Assembly: GCA_027486345.1 (NCBI GenBank)
Contig: JAIXPH010000032.1
Location: 124,001 to 188,000 of the forward strand
From: Paracoccaceae bacterium
Lineage (GTDB): Bacteria > Pseudomonadota > Alphaproteobacteria > Rhodobacterales > Rhodobacteraceae
Reading direction: 5' to 3'
Length of the DNA stretch: 64,000 bases
The notes beneath the pieces are model-generated. The model ran no database searches, had not been told where the DNA came from, and saw only the letters and a program-made list of their open reading frames with translations. The translations under genes were made by a program, and so were the position numbers. Positions 10,467 through 18,503 of the stretch are shown in pieces; position 1 is the stretch's first letter; each line of letters opens with the position of its first letter.

Positions 10467-11144
10467 TTAGGCGAGTTTCGCCTTCAACCGGTTCAGCACT
10501 GCGGCGGCATCCGGACGAAGCGGGGCACCGATGCCCGCGGCGGCCAGCCGGTCGCGGACGAGGTCGGCCTTGCCCGCGCTGTTGAGTTCCACCAGCGCCG
10601 CCTGCGCCAGACCGGCCTGTTCCTGACGCGACAGGATGCGGGACAGGGTGCCCTCTGCCTCGGCCAGATCGGTGGTCAGGGGATGGGGGGTCACGGCGCG
10701 CAAGCGTTGCGACGTTGCCGTCGCCGCCGCCAGACGTGCGCCACGTTCCACGTCGCGCAGGCGCGCCTCGCTGTCGGCCAACTGTGCCTTCAGTTCGGCA
10801 ATCTGGGTTTCATAGGTGGCGATGGCGCGGCGGGTCGTATCCCGCTCCGCCTCCAACTGGGCGACGACACCGGCGGCTTCGGTGGCCAGGTCATCGCGGC
10901 CTTTGGTCAGGGCGTCCAGCGCGCGGGATTCCAGATCGGCCAACTGGGCGTCGATGCGCGCCAAGGCATTCCGTTCGCGCTGGGCATGGGCCATCACGGT
11001 CGCCACGGCACGACGGGTGGCGTCCACCCCCGCTGCGGCGTCGCGCAATTGCTGGCGCAGGATCGACAGGGCATTCGCATCGGTCAATGCCTCTGCGGCA
11101 TCATGGGCCTGGCCGCGGAACAGGGTTGCAAACTGTTTGAACAT
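10467..11144 (-). CDS. pspA: PspA/IM30-family protein
   Basis: 225 residues, almost entirely heptad-rich coiled coil, starting MFKQFATLFRGQAHDAAEALTDANALSILRQ, the family's membrane-binding N-terminal helix region. PspA/Vipp1/IM30 proteins are ESCRT-III-like and stabilise damaged inner membrane. The ATG at 11144 is preferred over 11159 because GGAGAG sits 7 bases upstream. No pspF or pspBC is nearby; control instead appears to come from the divergent TetR regulator through three palindromes at 11161-11232. Confidence 0.88.
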   Translation of the reverse strand: MFKQFATLFRGQAHDAAEALTDANALSILRQQLRDAAAGVDATRRAVATVMAHAQRERNALARIDAQLADLESRALDALTKGRDDLATEAAGVVAQLEAERDTTRRAIATYETQIAELKAQLADSEARLRDVERGARLAAATATSQRLRAVTPHPLTTDLAEAEGTLSRILSRQEQAGLAQAALVELNSAGKADLVRDRLAAAGIGAPLRPDAAAVLNRLKAKLA

Positions 11145-11160
11145 CTTCACTCTCTCCATT

Positions 11161-11232
11161 ATGAACGCTGTTCATGAAGCCTGTATGCCAGCGGTTTGAA
11201 CGTTGTTCAAGAAATATTTGAACAGTGTTCAG
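11161..11232. promoter_or_regulatory. Three GAAC-N3-GTTC operators between pspA and its TetR regulator
   Basis: Three 15-bp palindromes share the GAAC-N3-GTTC core: ATGAAC-GCT-GTTCAT (11161-11175), TTGAAC-GTT-GTTCAA (11196-11210) and TTGAAC-AGT-GTTCAG (11218-11232). Centres are 35 and 22 bp apart. They fill the region between the two divergent starts, as expected for a TetR-type repressor controlling itself and the pspA operon. Confidence 0.8.
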
Positions 11233-11250
11233 GAAAAGATCGGAACACGG

Positions 11251-11853
11251 ATGCGAAACAATGCCGAAAGCCGCAAGGATGACCTGCGCAACCGCCTGAT
11301 CGACGCCGCAGAGGCGCTGATCGCGGAAAAAGGCCTGTCCGGCCTGAAGGCACGGGATGTGACCACGGCGGCGGGATGCGCCTTGGGTGGTCTCTACACC
11401 GTTTTCGAAGACCTTGATCTGTTGGTGTTGCACGTGAACGCGCGCAGCCTTGCACGGCTGGGCGCGGCCCTGCGGACGGCCATTCCGACGGGGGCCACGG
11501 CGGTCGGGGTGCTGCAAGCCTTGGCGCAGGCCTATGTCGGCTTTGCCAAGGATAACCCCCGGCTCTGGACGGCCATCTTCGCCCACCGCCTGCCCGAAGG
11601 TCGCGACATTCCCGATTGGCATCGCCAGAATCACGCGGTCCTGATCGCAGAGATCATCCAGCCCATCGCCGCGCTGCGCCCCGATCTTGCGCCCGATGCG
11701 CTGCGGATAAGGGCGCAGACGATGTTCGCCGCCGTGCATGGGGTGGTGCAACTGTCCATGCACGGGCGCTACGTGGGCGTGCCCGACCATTTGCTGGGGT
11801 CAGAGGTGGCGGCGCTGGTCACCGCGATGACCCGCGCCTTTGATCCGGCGTAA
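11251..11853 (+). CDS. TetR/AcrR-family regulator of the pspA operon
   Basis: 200 residues from the ATG at 11251. The N-terminal helix-turn-helix is seen in LIDAAEALIAEKGLSGLKARDVTTAAGCALGGLYTVFEDLDLLVLHV; the C-terminal ligand domain is undefined. A TTG at 11203 is in frame but lies within the operator array and is rejected. Position and operators predict autorepression and repression of pspA-yiaA-DUF4105. It ends tail-to-tail with the TRAP large permease gene (9-bp gap). Confidence 0.88.
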   Translation: MRNNAESRKDDLRNRLIDAAEALIAEKGLSGLKARDVTTAAGCALGGLYTVFEDLDLLVLHVNARSLARLGAALRTAIPTGATAVGVLQALAQAYVGFAKDNPRLWTAIFAHRLPEGRDIPDWHRQNHAVLIAEIIQPIAALRPDLAPDALRIRAQTMFAAVHGVVQLSMHGRYVGVPDHLLGSEVAALVTAMTRAFDPA

Positions 11854-11862
11854 CCCCTCCGG

Positions 11863-13596
11863 TCAGGGCGCGGGGGCGGGCGCTTGCAGCGATGCGGGCG
11901 GTTGACCCAAGCCGCCGCCAAGCCCGCCCGGCTGTGCCGGGGGTTGCAGACCGCCGCCCAATCCGCCACCCAGCCCGCCCAAGGGTTGCAGCGCCGGCAT
12001 CTCCATCTTCACGGTGGATGGATCAACGGGTGCGGCCTTGTAATGCATGACCATCTGCGGAAAGGCGATCACCAGACCCACCATCACCACCTGAATCACC
12101 ACGAAGGGCACTGCACCCCAATAGATCTGCCCGGTGCTGACGCCATCCGTCTTCTTGCCTGTGACCTTGTCGATGAAGGGCGATTTCGGTGCCACGGACC
12201 GCAGGTAGAACAGCGCAAAACCAAAGGGCGGGTGCATGAAACTGGTCTGCATGTTCACGCCAAGGATGATGCCCAGCCAAATCAGGTCGATCCCCAGCGC
12301 CTCGGCCGCCGGAACCAGAAGCGGCACGATGATGAAAGCCAGTTCGAAGAAATCGAGGAAGAAGGCCAAGAGGAACACAAGGATCGAGATGAAGATCAGG
12401 AACCCCGTCTCGCCGCCCGGCAGGCTGGTCAGCAGATGCTCCACCCAGACATGGCCGTTCACGCCGTAGAACGTTAGCGAAAACACCCGCGCGCCCAAGA
12501 GGATGAACATGACAAAGGCCGACAGCCGCGTGGTCGATGCCAGCGCCTGCGTGATGACGCCCATGTTCAGCCGCCCCTTCATCGCGGCAAGGATCAGCGC
12601 CCCGACCGCCCCCATCGCGCCGCCCTCGGTCGGGGTGGCGATGCCAAGGAAGATCGTGCCCAGCACAAGGAAAATCAGCGCCAGCGGCGGGATCAGCACG
12701 ATGATCACCTGCTGCGCCAGCCGTGACATCAGGTTGGTCTTCAACCCCTTGTCCAGCACGGCGGCGACGTAGATCACGATGACCCCCACCGTCGCGCCAA
12801 GGATATCCGCATTCGCCCCCTGCGAGGCGTAAAGCAAACGGTGCGCAATCAGCGTCGTCACCACGCAGACCAGCAAAGCGACGAACAACGAAGTCACGCC
12901 ATGCCCCAAAGTCCGCGCCTCCAGTGGCAAGGCGGGCATCGACTCCGGCCGCAGGATCGACATGGTGAAGATGTAAAGGCAGTACAGCCCCGTCAGCACC
13001 AGACCGGGAATCATCGCGGCGGTGTACATGTCGCCCACGGACCGGCCCAACTGGTCTGCCAGCACGATCAGCACCAGGGACGGCGGGATGATCTGCGCCA
13101 AAGTGCCGCTGGCCGCAATCACCCCAGAGGCGATCCGCCGGTCATAGCCATAGCGCAGCATGATCGGCAGACTGATCAGGCCCATGGCAATCACGCTCGC
13201 CGCCACCACGCCCGTCGTCGCCGCCAGCAGGGCACCGACAAAGATCACCGCATAGGCCAAACCGCCCCGGATCGGGCCAAACAACTGGCCGATGGTGTCC
13301 AGCAGATCCTCGGCCATGCCGGACCGTTCAAGCACGATCCCCATGAAGGTGAAGAAGGGGATGGCGAGTAAGGTCTCATTCGACAATACCCCCCAGAATC
13401 GGTTGGGCAGCGTATTCAGCAGCGGCCAATCCAGCGTGATGTTGCCGCCGGACAAAGGCGCAAGTTCCACCCCGATGACAAAGAACAACAGCCCGTTGGC
13501 CGCCAGCGCAAAGGCCACCGGATAGCCCAGCAGCAGAAAGATCACGAGGCTGGCGAACATGATCGGCGCCATGTTGATGGCGATGAATTCCATCAT
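11863..13596 (-). CDS. TRAP transporter large permease (DctM-like)
   Basis: 577 residues with about twelve or more hydrophobic segments forming the elevator domain of a tripartite ATP-independent transporter. Family motifs include MGIVLERSGMAEDLLDTIG, GVVAASVIAMGLISLPIML, ATPTEGGAMGAVGALIL, and FFLDFFELAFIIVPLLVP. It is about 130 residues longer than the common 430-residue DctM. There is an extra membrane insertion mid-protein and a C-terminal tail of about 45 residues dominated by GGLGGGL and Pro/Ala repeats. It overlaps the small permease gene by 4 bases (ATGA). No binding protein is adjacent. Confidence 0.9.
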   Translation of the reverse strand: MMEFIAINMAPIMFASLVIFLLLGYPVAFALAANGLLFFVIGVELAPLSGGNITLDWPLLNTLPNRFWGVLSNETLLAIPFFTFMGIVLERSGMAEDLLDTIGQLFGPIRGGLAYAVIFVGALLAATTGVVAASVIAMGLISLPIMLRYGYDRRIASGVIAASGTLAQIIPPSLVLIVLADQLGRSVGDMYTAAMIPGLVLTGLYCLYIFTMSILRPESMPALPLEARTLGHGVTSLFVALLVCVVTTLIAHRLLYASQGANADILGATVGVIVIYVAAVLDKGLKTNLMSRLAQQVIIVLIPPLALIFLVLGTIFLGIATPTEGGAMGAVGALILAAMKGRLNMGVITQALASTTRLSAFVMFILLGARVFSLTFYGVNGHVWVEHLLTSLPGGETGFLIFISILVFLLAFFLDFFELAFIIVPLLVPAAEALGIDLIWLGIILGVNMQTSFMHPPFGFALFYLRSVAPKSPFIDKVTGKKTDGVSTGQIYWGAVPFVVIQVVMVGLVIAFPQMVMHYKAAPVDPSTVKMEMPALQPLGGLGGGLGGGLQPPAQPGGLGGGLGQPPASLQAPAPAP

Positions 13597-14177
13597 TTGC
13601 CGATCTCCTTGACCAGCGCCTCGCCTTCCTTTTCCGCCGCTTCATGCGCCGAAAGGAACGGGTTGGGATCGGGGATCAATCCCTGCATCACCGCAATTTT
13701 CTTGATGATTTCCGACACGCCTTGCAGCGCCAGCAGAATGAACCCGACCAGAAGCAGCGCCTTGGCGGGCCAGATCACCAAGCCGCCGGAATTGGTGGAG
13801 ACCTCGCCATTGGCAAAGGATTGCGCCACATAGGGGACCAGATACCACAGCATCAGCAGGGTGAACGGCATCAGGAACACCAGATGGCCGAAGAGGTCGA
13901 TCCAGTGCTGCACCCGGCGCGAGAACAGGCCATAGACGATGTCGATGCGGATATGTTCGTTCTGCTTCAGCGTATAGGCCGCCGCCAGCAGGAAGGCCGC
14001 GCCGAACAGATACCACTGCAATTCCAGCCATGCGTTCGACGACACGGAAAACACCTTCCGCACCACCGCATTCGCGGCGCTGACCAGAACCGCGATCAGG
14101 ATCAGCCACGCCACCGCGCGCCCGATGATTTCGTTGGCCCGGTCGATCAGACCCGACAGCGACAACAGTCCCGGCAT
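13593..14177 (-). CDS. TRAP transporter small permease (DctQ-like)
   Basis: 194 residues from the ATG at 14177, preceded by GGGGGGAA; an upstream ATG at 14285 would add 36 polar residues. Four hydrophobic segments are visible (WLILIAVLVSAANAVVRKVF, LQWYLFGAAFLLAAAYTL, LVFLMPFTLLMLWYLVPYV, ALLLVGFILLALQGVSEI), with NEHIRIDIVYGLFSRR, the usual DctQ loop. It pairs with the large permease. The substrate cannot be told because the DctP-type protein is missing from the window. Confidence 0.9.
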   Translation of the reverse strand: MPGLLSLSGLIDRANEIIGRAVAWLILIAVLVSAANAVVRKVFSVSSNAWLELQWYLFGAAFLLAAAYTLKQNEHIRIDIVYGLFSRRVQHWIDLFGHLVFLMPFTLLMLWYLVPYVAQSFANGEVSTNSGGLVIWPAKALLLVGFILLALQGVSEIIKKIAVMQGLIPDPNPFLSAHEAAEKEGEALVKEIGK

Positions 14178-14297
14178 GTTCCCCCCGTGCTTTCGCGCAA
14201 TCCGATGTCTCGCGGTGGCGGTTGGTCCGCCCCTGTCTTTTGTGATGCCAAAGGCTAAGGCCCCCCACCCTTTCGCGTCAATCACAAGGCTGGGTGA

Positions 14298-14314
14298 CGC
14301 AACGTAAAGTTGCG
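14298..14314. promoter_or_regulatory. Inverted repeat in the dctQ/P-type ATPase divergent gap
   Basis: CGCAAC-GTAAA-GTTGCG is a perfect 6-bp inverted repeat. It is the only clear palindrome in the 250-bp gap between the divergent TRAP and metal-ATPase genes and might be an operator for either. Nothing else was recognised in this gap. Confidence 0.35.
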
Positions 14315-14427
14315 AGGCCCCGACCCGACCCGCCGCGACGGATCGTCCCGTCCGGCTTTCCCGCCTCAGGAAGGGTTGCCTCGACAGATCAAGGGGTTAT
14401 CTTGGGCGCATTGGCAAAGGACATTTG

Positions 14428-16338
14428 ATGAGCCACTCGCACAGCCCCGCCGCACCGCTGCTCGGCCTTGATCTGGGCGTTCTGCTGACCGCGCTGACCT
14501 TGGGCGGACTGACCGTCGCGGCGGTCGATCACCTGCTGACGCCGCTGCCCTATCCGCTGGGTCTGGCGGGGTTGGTGCTGGCCTTCCTTGCCGGTGGGGT
14601 GCCCTGCGCCATCTCGGCGCTGCGCGAGCTGTGGTCCGACTGGGTGCTGGACATCGATCTCTTGATGGTCGTGGCCGCGCTGGCGGCGGCATGGGTTGGT
14701 GCCGCGCTGGAAGGGGCGGTGCTTCTGGGCCTGTTCAGCCTGTCCTCCACGCTGGAAGACCGCGCCTTGGGCCGTGCCCGCCGCGCGGTGGAGGCGTTGA
14801 TGGCCCTGCGCCCCGACAGCACCCTGCGCCGCAACGGCGATGGCACGGTGACAGAGGTGCCGGTGGACAGCCTGACGCCCGGCGACATGGTGATCCTGCG
14901 CCCCGGCGCGCGGGTGCCGGTGGATGGCAAGCTCGCCGAAGGCGTGGGCGCGCTGGACGAATCCACCATCACCGGCGAATCCGTGCCGGTGCGCAAATCC
15001 CCCGGCGCGGCCCTGCATGAGGCGACGGTGAACCTGCATGCCGTTCTGGTGATGCAGGTGACCAAGACCGTGGGCGAAAGCACCGTGGCCCGCATGATCG
15101 CGCTGGTGACCGAGGCGCAGGCGATGAAGGCCCCGTCAGAGCGGTTTTCCGACTGGTTCGGCCAGCGCTACACGGTCGCGGTGTTGCTGGGGTCGATCTT
15201 CGCCTTTGTGGTGATGCTGCAACTGGGCTGGTCGCAGGACGAGGCGATGTATCGCGCGGCGACGCTGCTGGTCGCGGCCAGCCCCTGCGCCGTGGTGATC
15301 TCGGTTCCCGCCGCCATCCTGTCGGCGCTGTCGGCGGCGGCGCGGGGCGGCGTGCTGTTCAAGGGCGGCGCAGCCTTGGAACGTCTGGCGGCAGTGCGCA
15401 CCTTTGCCTTTGACAAGACCGGCACGCTGACCAATGGCCGGGCCGATGTCACCCGTGTGGTGGCTGCGGGCGATGAGGCCGCCTTCCTGTCCCTGCTGGG
15501 CGGGCTGGAGGCGCATTCCGAACATCACATCGCCACGGCCATCGCCGCTGAACTGGCACGCCGCGACCTGTCGCCGGTGGCGGTCACGGATGTGACCACC
15601 AGCCCCAGCGAAGGCATCACCGGTCAGGATGCCCAAGGTCCGGTTTGGGCGGGCAACCCCCGCATGGCCGCGCGCATGGGCGCGGACCTGACCGATCCGC
15701 TTTATGCCGGATTGCAGGACGGGGCGGAAACCGTGATCTGGCTGGGCCGGGGCGCGCAGGTCTTGGGGGCCGTGGCCGTGGCAGACCAGCCCCGCACCAC
15801 CTCGGCCGAAGGGATCGCGGCGCTGCGTCAGAGCGGGGTGGCGCAGGTCGTCATGATGACCGGGGACCGCCGCCCCGTGGCCGACCGCATCGGTGCCGCA
15901 CTGGGCCTGTCCCCGCAGGACATCCACGCCGACATGCTGCCCGAAGACAAGGTGCGCCTGCTGGACAGGCTCGCCGCCAAGGCCCCGGTGGCCTATGTTG
16001 GCGACGGCGTGAACGATGCCGCAGCCCTTGCCCGGGCCGATGTGGGCATCGCCATGGGCGCGGCGGGCAGTGAGGTCGCGCTGCAAGCGGCAGAGGTGGC
16101 GCTGTTGTCGGACAACATGTCCCGCCTTGCCGCTGCACAGCGCCTGTCACGGCGGACGGCGGTCATTATCCGGCAAAACCTGATCTTTGCGCTGGGGGCG
16201 ATGGTGGTCCTGGTGACGGGCGGGCTGTTCTTTGACCTGCCCCTGCCGCTGGCGGTTTTGGGGCATGAGGGCGGGACGGTGCTGGTCGTGCTGAACGGCC
16301 TGCGCTTGCTGGCCGATCCGATCCGCAAACCCGCTTGA
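14428..16338 (+). CDS. P1B-4-type transition-metal-exporting ATPase
   Basis: 636 residues. The phosphorylation motif DKTGTLTNG has its Asp at residue 329, and the late hinge GDGVNDAAALARADVGIAMG is intact. The membrane metal site reads SPC (residues 285-287) rather than CPC, and the penultimate helix region carries HEGGT from residue 613. SPC plus HEGGT defines subgroup P1B-4 (CoaT/CzcP/PfeT type; Co2+, Zn2+ or Fe2+ export). The N-terminus is a short His-containing tail (MSHSHSP) with no HMA domain. The nucleotide-domain HP motif is replaced by SEHHIA. The ATG at 14428 is used. It stands alone on this strand. Confidence 0.92.
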   Translation: MSHSHSPAAPLLGLDLGVLLTALTLGGLTVAAVDHLLTPLPYPLGLAGLVLAFLAGGVPCAISALRELWSDWVLDIDLLMVVAALAAAWVGAALEGAVLLGLFSLSSTLEDRALGRARRAVEALMALRPDSTLRRNGDGTVTEVPVDSLTPGDMVILRPGARVPVDGKLAEGVGALDESTITGESVPVRKSPGAALHEATVNLHAVLVMQVTKTVGESTVARMIALVTEAQAMKAPSERFSDWFGQRYTVAVLLGSIFAFVVMLQLGWSQDEAMYRAATLLVAASPCAVVISVPAAILSALSAAARGGVLFKGGAALERLAAVRTFAFDKTGTLTNGRADVTRVVAAGDEAAFLSLLGGLEAHSEHHIATAIAAELARRDLSPVAVTDVTTSPSEGITGQDAQGPVWAGNPRMAARMGADLTDPLYAGLQDGAETVIWLGRGAQVLGAVAVADQPRTTSAEGIAALRQSGVAQVVMMTGDRRPVADRIGAALGLSPQDIHADMLPEDKVRLLDRLAAKAPVAYVGDGVNDAAALARADVGIAMGAAGSEVALQAAEVALLSDNMSRLAAAQRLSRRTAVIIRQNLIFALGAMVVLVTGGLFFDLPLPLAVLGHEGGTVLVVLNGLRLLADPIRKPA

Positions 16339-16380
16339 CCACCCGCCCGCCGCGCTTTCACTTAGGCGCGGGGGGATGGC

Positions 16381-17727
16381 ATGGATTTCGCCGAACAGAT
16401 CGCAGCGGGCGAACAGGCGGTGGCCGCAGGCCGCGCCGATGCCGCCATCCTTGTGGCCGAGGGTCTGTACAAGGCCGGCTGCACCGACGTGTCGGTCTTT
16501 GTGTTCCACGCCCGCGCGCTGGACTTGGCGCTGCGCCCGTTGGCCGCGCTGGCGGTGCTGGCCGATGGTCTGGCCACGCAACCTTACTCCGGCCGCCTGC
16601 GGGTGGAGCGGGGCAAGATCCTTGCCCGCCAAGGCGATGCGGCACAGGCCGAGGCCGCCTTTGACGACGCCCTGACCACCGATCCCCGCCAGATGGAGGC
16701 GGTGAAAGGCATCCTGTCGCTGCGCCCCATCGCGCTGGACGATCCCCGCCTTGCCTTGGTCGATGCCACCGCGACCGATGCGGACCGCCCGCCGAACAAG
16801 CGCGCCAAGGCGTTCTACATCCTTGGGCAAGTCTGGCTCGAGGCGGGCGAGATTGACGCCGCGATGGCCTTTTACGCACAGGCCAATGCGCTGATGGCGC
16901 TTGGTCACGACTCCGCCGCGCTGGAATACCGCTTTGCCAGCGGGGCCTTTGACATCACGCGGGACGTGCTTGCCGCACATCCCCGCGCGGTGCCGCTCAT
17001 GCCCCATTGCCCGGCCATTCTGATCGCGGGACTGCCACGGTCGGGCAAGACGCTGGCCGAAAAGCTGCTGACCCGCAGCGGTGGCGTCCATGCCGGGGGG
17101 GAATTGGCCCTTCTCAGCAAGTATGCCCGAGAATTGGACTGGACGCAGGGCGCAGCGGCAGTGGTGGCGGCTTTGGCCACGCTGACGCAATCGCCCCTCG
17201 CCCGTCGTTATACGGCAGCGGCAGAGGGCAGGCGCTTCGTCACCGACACCTCGCCCCCCACCCTGTTCCGGCTGGGGGTCATGGCCGCCCTGCATCCCGA
17301 TGTGCCGGTGGTGCTGTGCCGCCGCGATCCCTTGGACCTCGCGGCGGCGATGTGGGTGAAACAGTTCCGGCGCGGCAACCTCTTCACCACGCGGCTGGAC
17401 ACATTGGGCCGGGCCATCGCGCGGGCGGAACGGATGGCGGCGCATTGGCTGGACACGCTGCCCAACCCCAACCTGTCACTGGCCTATGAGGATACGGCCC
17501 GTGATCCCGATGCCACGGCCCACCGTCTGGCCACACTTGCAGGCCTGCCGCCACCCCCGCCGTCTGGCGCCACGCCGCCCAAGCGCCTGCACCCGGCCCG
17601 CGCCAGCGACGGCCCGCCCGGCCCGGCACTGATCGGATTCGCCCGCCCCTTGGCCCGGCATCTGGCACCCGCCATGGCCGCCTACCATGCCGAAACAGAG
17701 CGGCTTGCGCTGTCCCGCCCCCGGTAA
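16381..17727 (+). CDS. TPR-sulfotransferase fusion protein
   Basis: 448 residues. The first ~200 show TPR-like helical pairs (KAFYILGQVWLEAGEIDAAMAFYAQANALMALG). The C-terminal ~240 form a sulfotransferase domain: the 5'-phosphosulfate-binding loop ILIAGLPRSGKTLAEKLLTRS starts near residue 213, and VPVVLCRRDPLDLAAAMWVKQF supplies the 3'-phosphate site. It would transfer sulfate from PAPS to an unknown acceptor in the cytoplasm. The C-terminus has a Pro-rich stretch (LPPPPPSGATPP). It starts about 40 bases after the metal ATPase, perhaps in the same transcript, without functional link. Confidence 0.85.
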   Translation: MDFAEQIAAGEQAVAAGRADAAILVAEGLYKAGCTDVSVFVFHARALDLALRPLAALAVLADGLATQPYSGRLRVERGKILARQGDAAQAEAAFDDALTTDPRQMEAVKGILSLRPIALDDPRLALVDATATDADRPPNKRAKAFYILGQVWLEAGEIDAAMAFYAQANALMALGHDSAALEYRFASGAFDITRDVLAAHPRAVPLMPHCPAILIAGLPRSGKTLAEKLLTRSGGVHAGGELALLSKYARELDWTQGAAAVVAALATLTQSPLARRYTAAAEGRRFVTDTSPPTLFRLGVMAALHPDVPVVLCRRDPLDLAAAMWVKQFRRGNLFTTRLDTLGRAIARAERMAAHWLDTLPNPNLSLAYEDTARDPDATAHRLATLAGLPPPPPSGATPPKRLHPARASDGPPGPALIGFARPLARHLAPAMAAYHAETERLALSRPR

Positions 17728-17815
17728 GGCGGCGAAAGCCGCTGCAAAATGCGACATTCTTCACGCATTTTCCTGCGGAACCCGTCCGCCGTCGCACGAT
17801 CATACAAGGTTTGTC

Positions 17816-17861
17816 TTGACGGATGGCACAGGCTCTCTACGTGCTGAATGAACGTTCATTC
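17816..17861 (+). promoter_or_regulatory. Promoter with 16-bp palindromic operator before tetR-RND operon
   Basis: TTGACG (17816-17821), 17 bp, and a weak ACGTGC (17839-17844) could be a promoter. Immediately downstream lies a perfect palindrome GAATGAAC/GTTCATTC (17846-17861), typical of TetR-family sites controlling RND efflux operons. The palindrome swallows an ATG at 17848, which argues for the gene start at 17878. Confidence 0.65.
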
Positions 17862-17877
17862 TCGGAACCCGCCCTCC

Positions 17878-18495
17878 ATGACCGCGCCCGCCGCTCTGTC
17901 CCAGCCTGCCGACGCCCGCAGCGTCGAAATCCTTGACCGCGTGCGCCATGCGTTTGCGGAAAAGGGCTTTGACGGCGCGTCGATGCAAGACCTCGCCCGC
18001 GCGGCAGGGATGAGCGTGGGGAACTTCTACCGCTACTTCCCCAGCAAGGCTGCCATCGTCGAAGGCCTGATCCACCGCGATCTGTCCGAAATCGAAGCGG
18101 TCTTTGCGTCGGTGATGGGATCGCCCGACCCGCTGGGCGCGCTGCGTGCCATCCTTGCGGAACGCGTGAATGAAGATTGCGCCGCCGATGGGCAAATCTG
18201 GGCCGAAATCACCGCCGCCGCGCTGCGCAAACCCGAAATCGGGGCCGTCGCGCAAAAGATGGAAGACGAAATCGCGGGCTACATGATCGCCGTCTTTGCC
18301 CGCATCACCGGCTTGGCCATGGCCGATGCCCAGACCCGTTTTCGCGCGCAGGCGACCTTGATCGTCATGCTGGTCAAAGCCGCCGCGATGCAACCCGCCA
18401 AAGAACCAGAGCTGCGCGGTAATCTGTCCGCGCTCATCCTCCGTACAATAGACCGAACGCTTGACGAAGTTGTCGCAAGCGCCCTGAAAGGCTGA
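17878..18495 (+). CDS. TetR-family repressor of the adjacent RND efflux operon
   Basis: 205 residues from the ATG at 17878; an ATG at 17848 lies inside the operator. The helix-turn-helix is FDGASMQDLARAAGMSVGNFYRYFPSK, a strong TetR/AcrR match. The C-terminal domain would bind efflux substrates. It is followed 8 bases on by the membrane-fusion and RND genes, giving a self-regulated three-gene operon. Confidence 0.9.
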   Translation: MTAPAALSQPADARSVEILDRVRHAFAEKGFDGASMQDLARAAGMSVGNFYRYFPSKAAIVEGLIHRDLSEIEAVFASVMGSPDPLGALRAILAERVNEDCAADGQIWAEITAAALRKPEIGAVAQKMEDEIAGYMIAVFARITGLAMADAQTRFRAQATLIVMLVKAAAMQPAKEPELRGNLSALILRTIDRTLDEVVASALKG

Positions 18496-18503
18496 CCCTG
18501 ACC

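Noticed and set aside
11203-11250. TTG extension of the TetR gene next to pspA
   Set aside because: The extension lies inside the operator palindromes, and the ATG at 11251 gives a normal TetR N-terminus.
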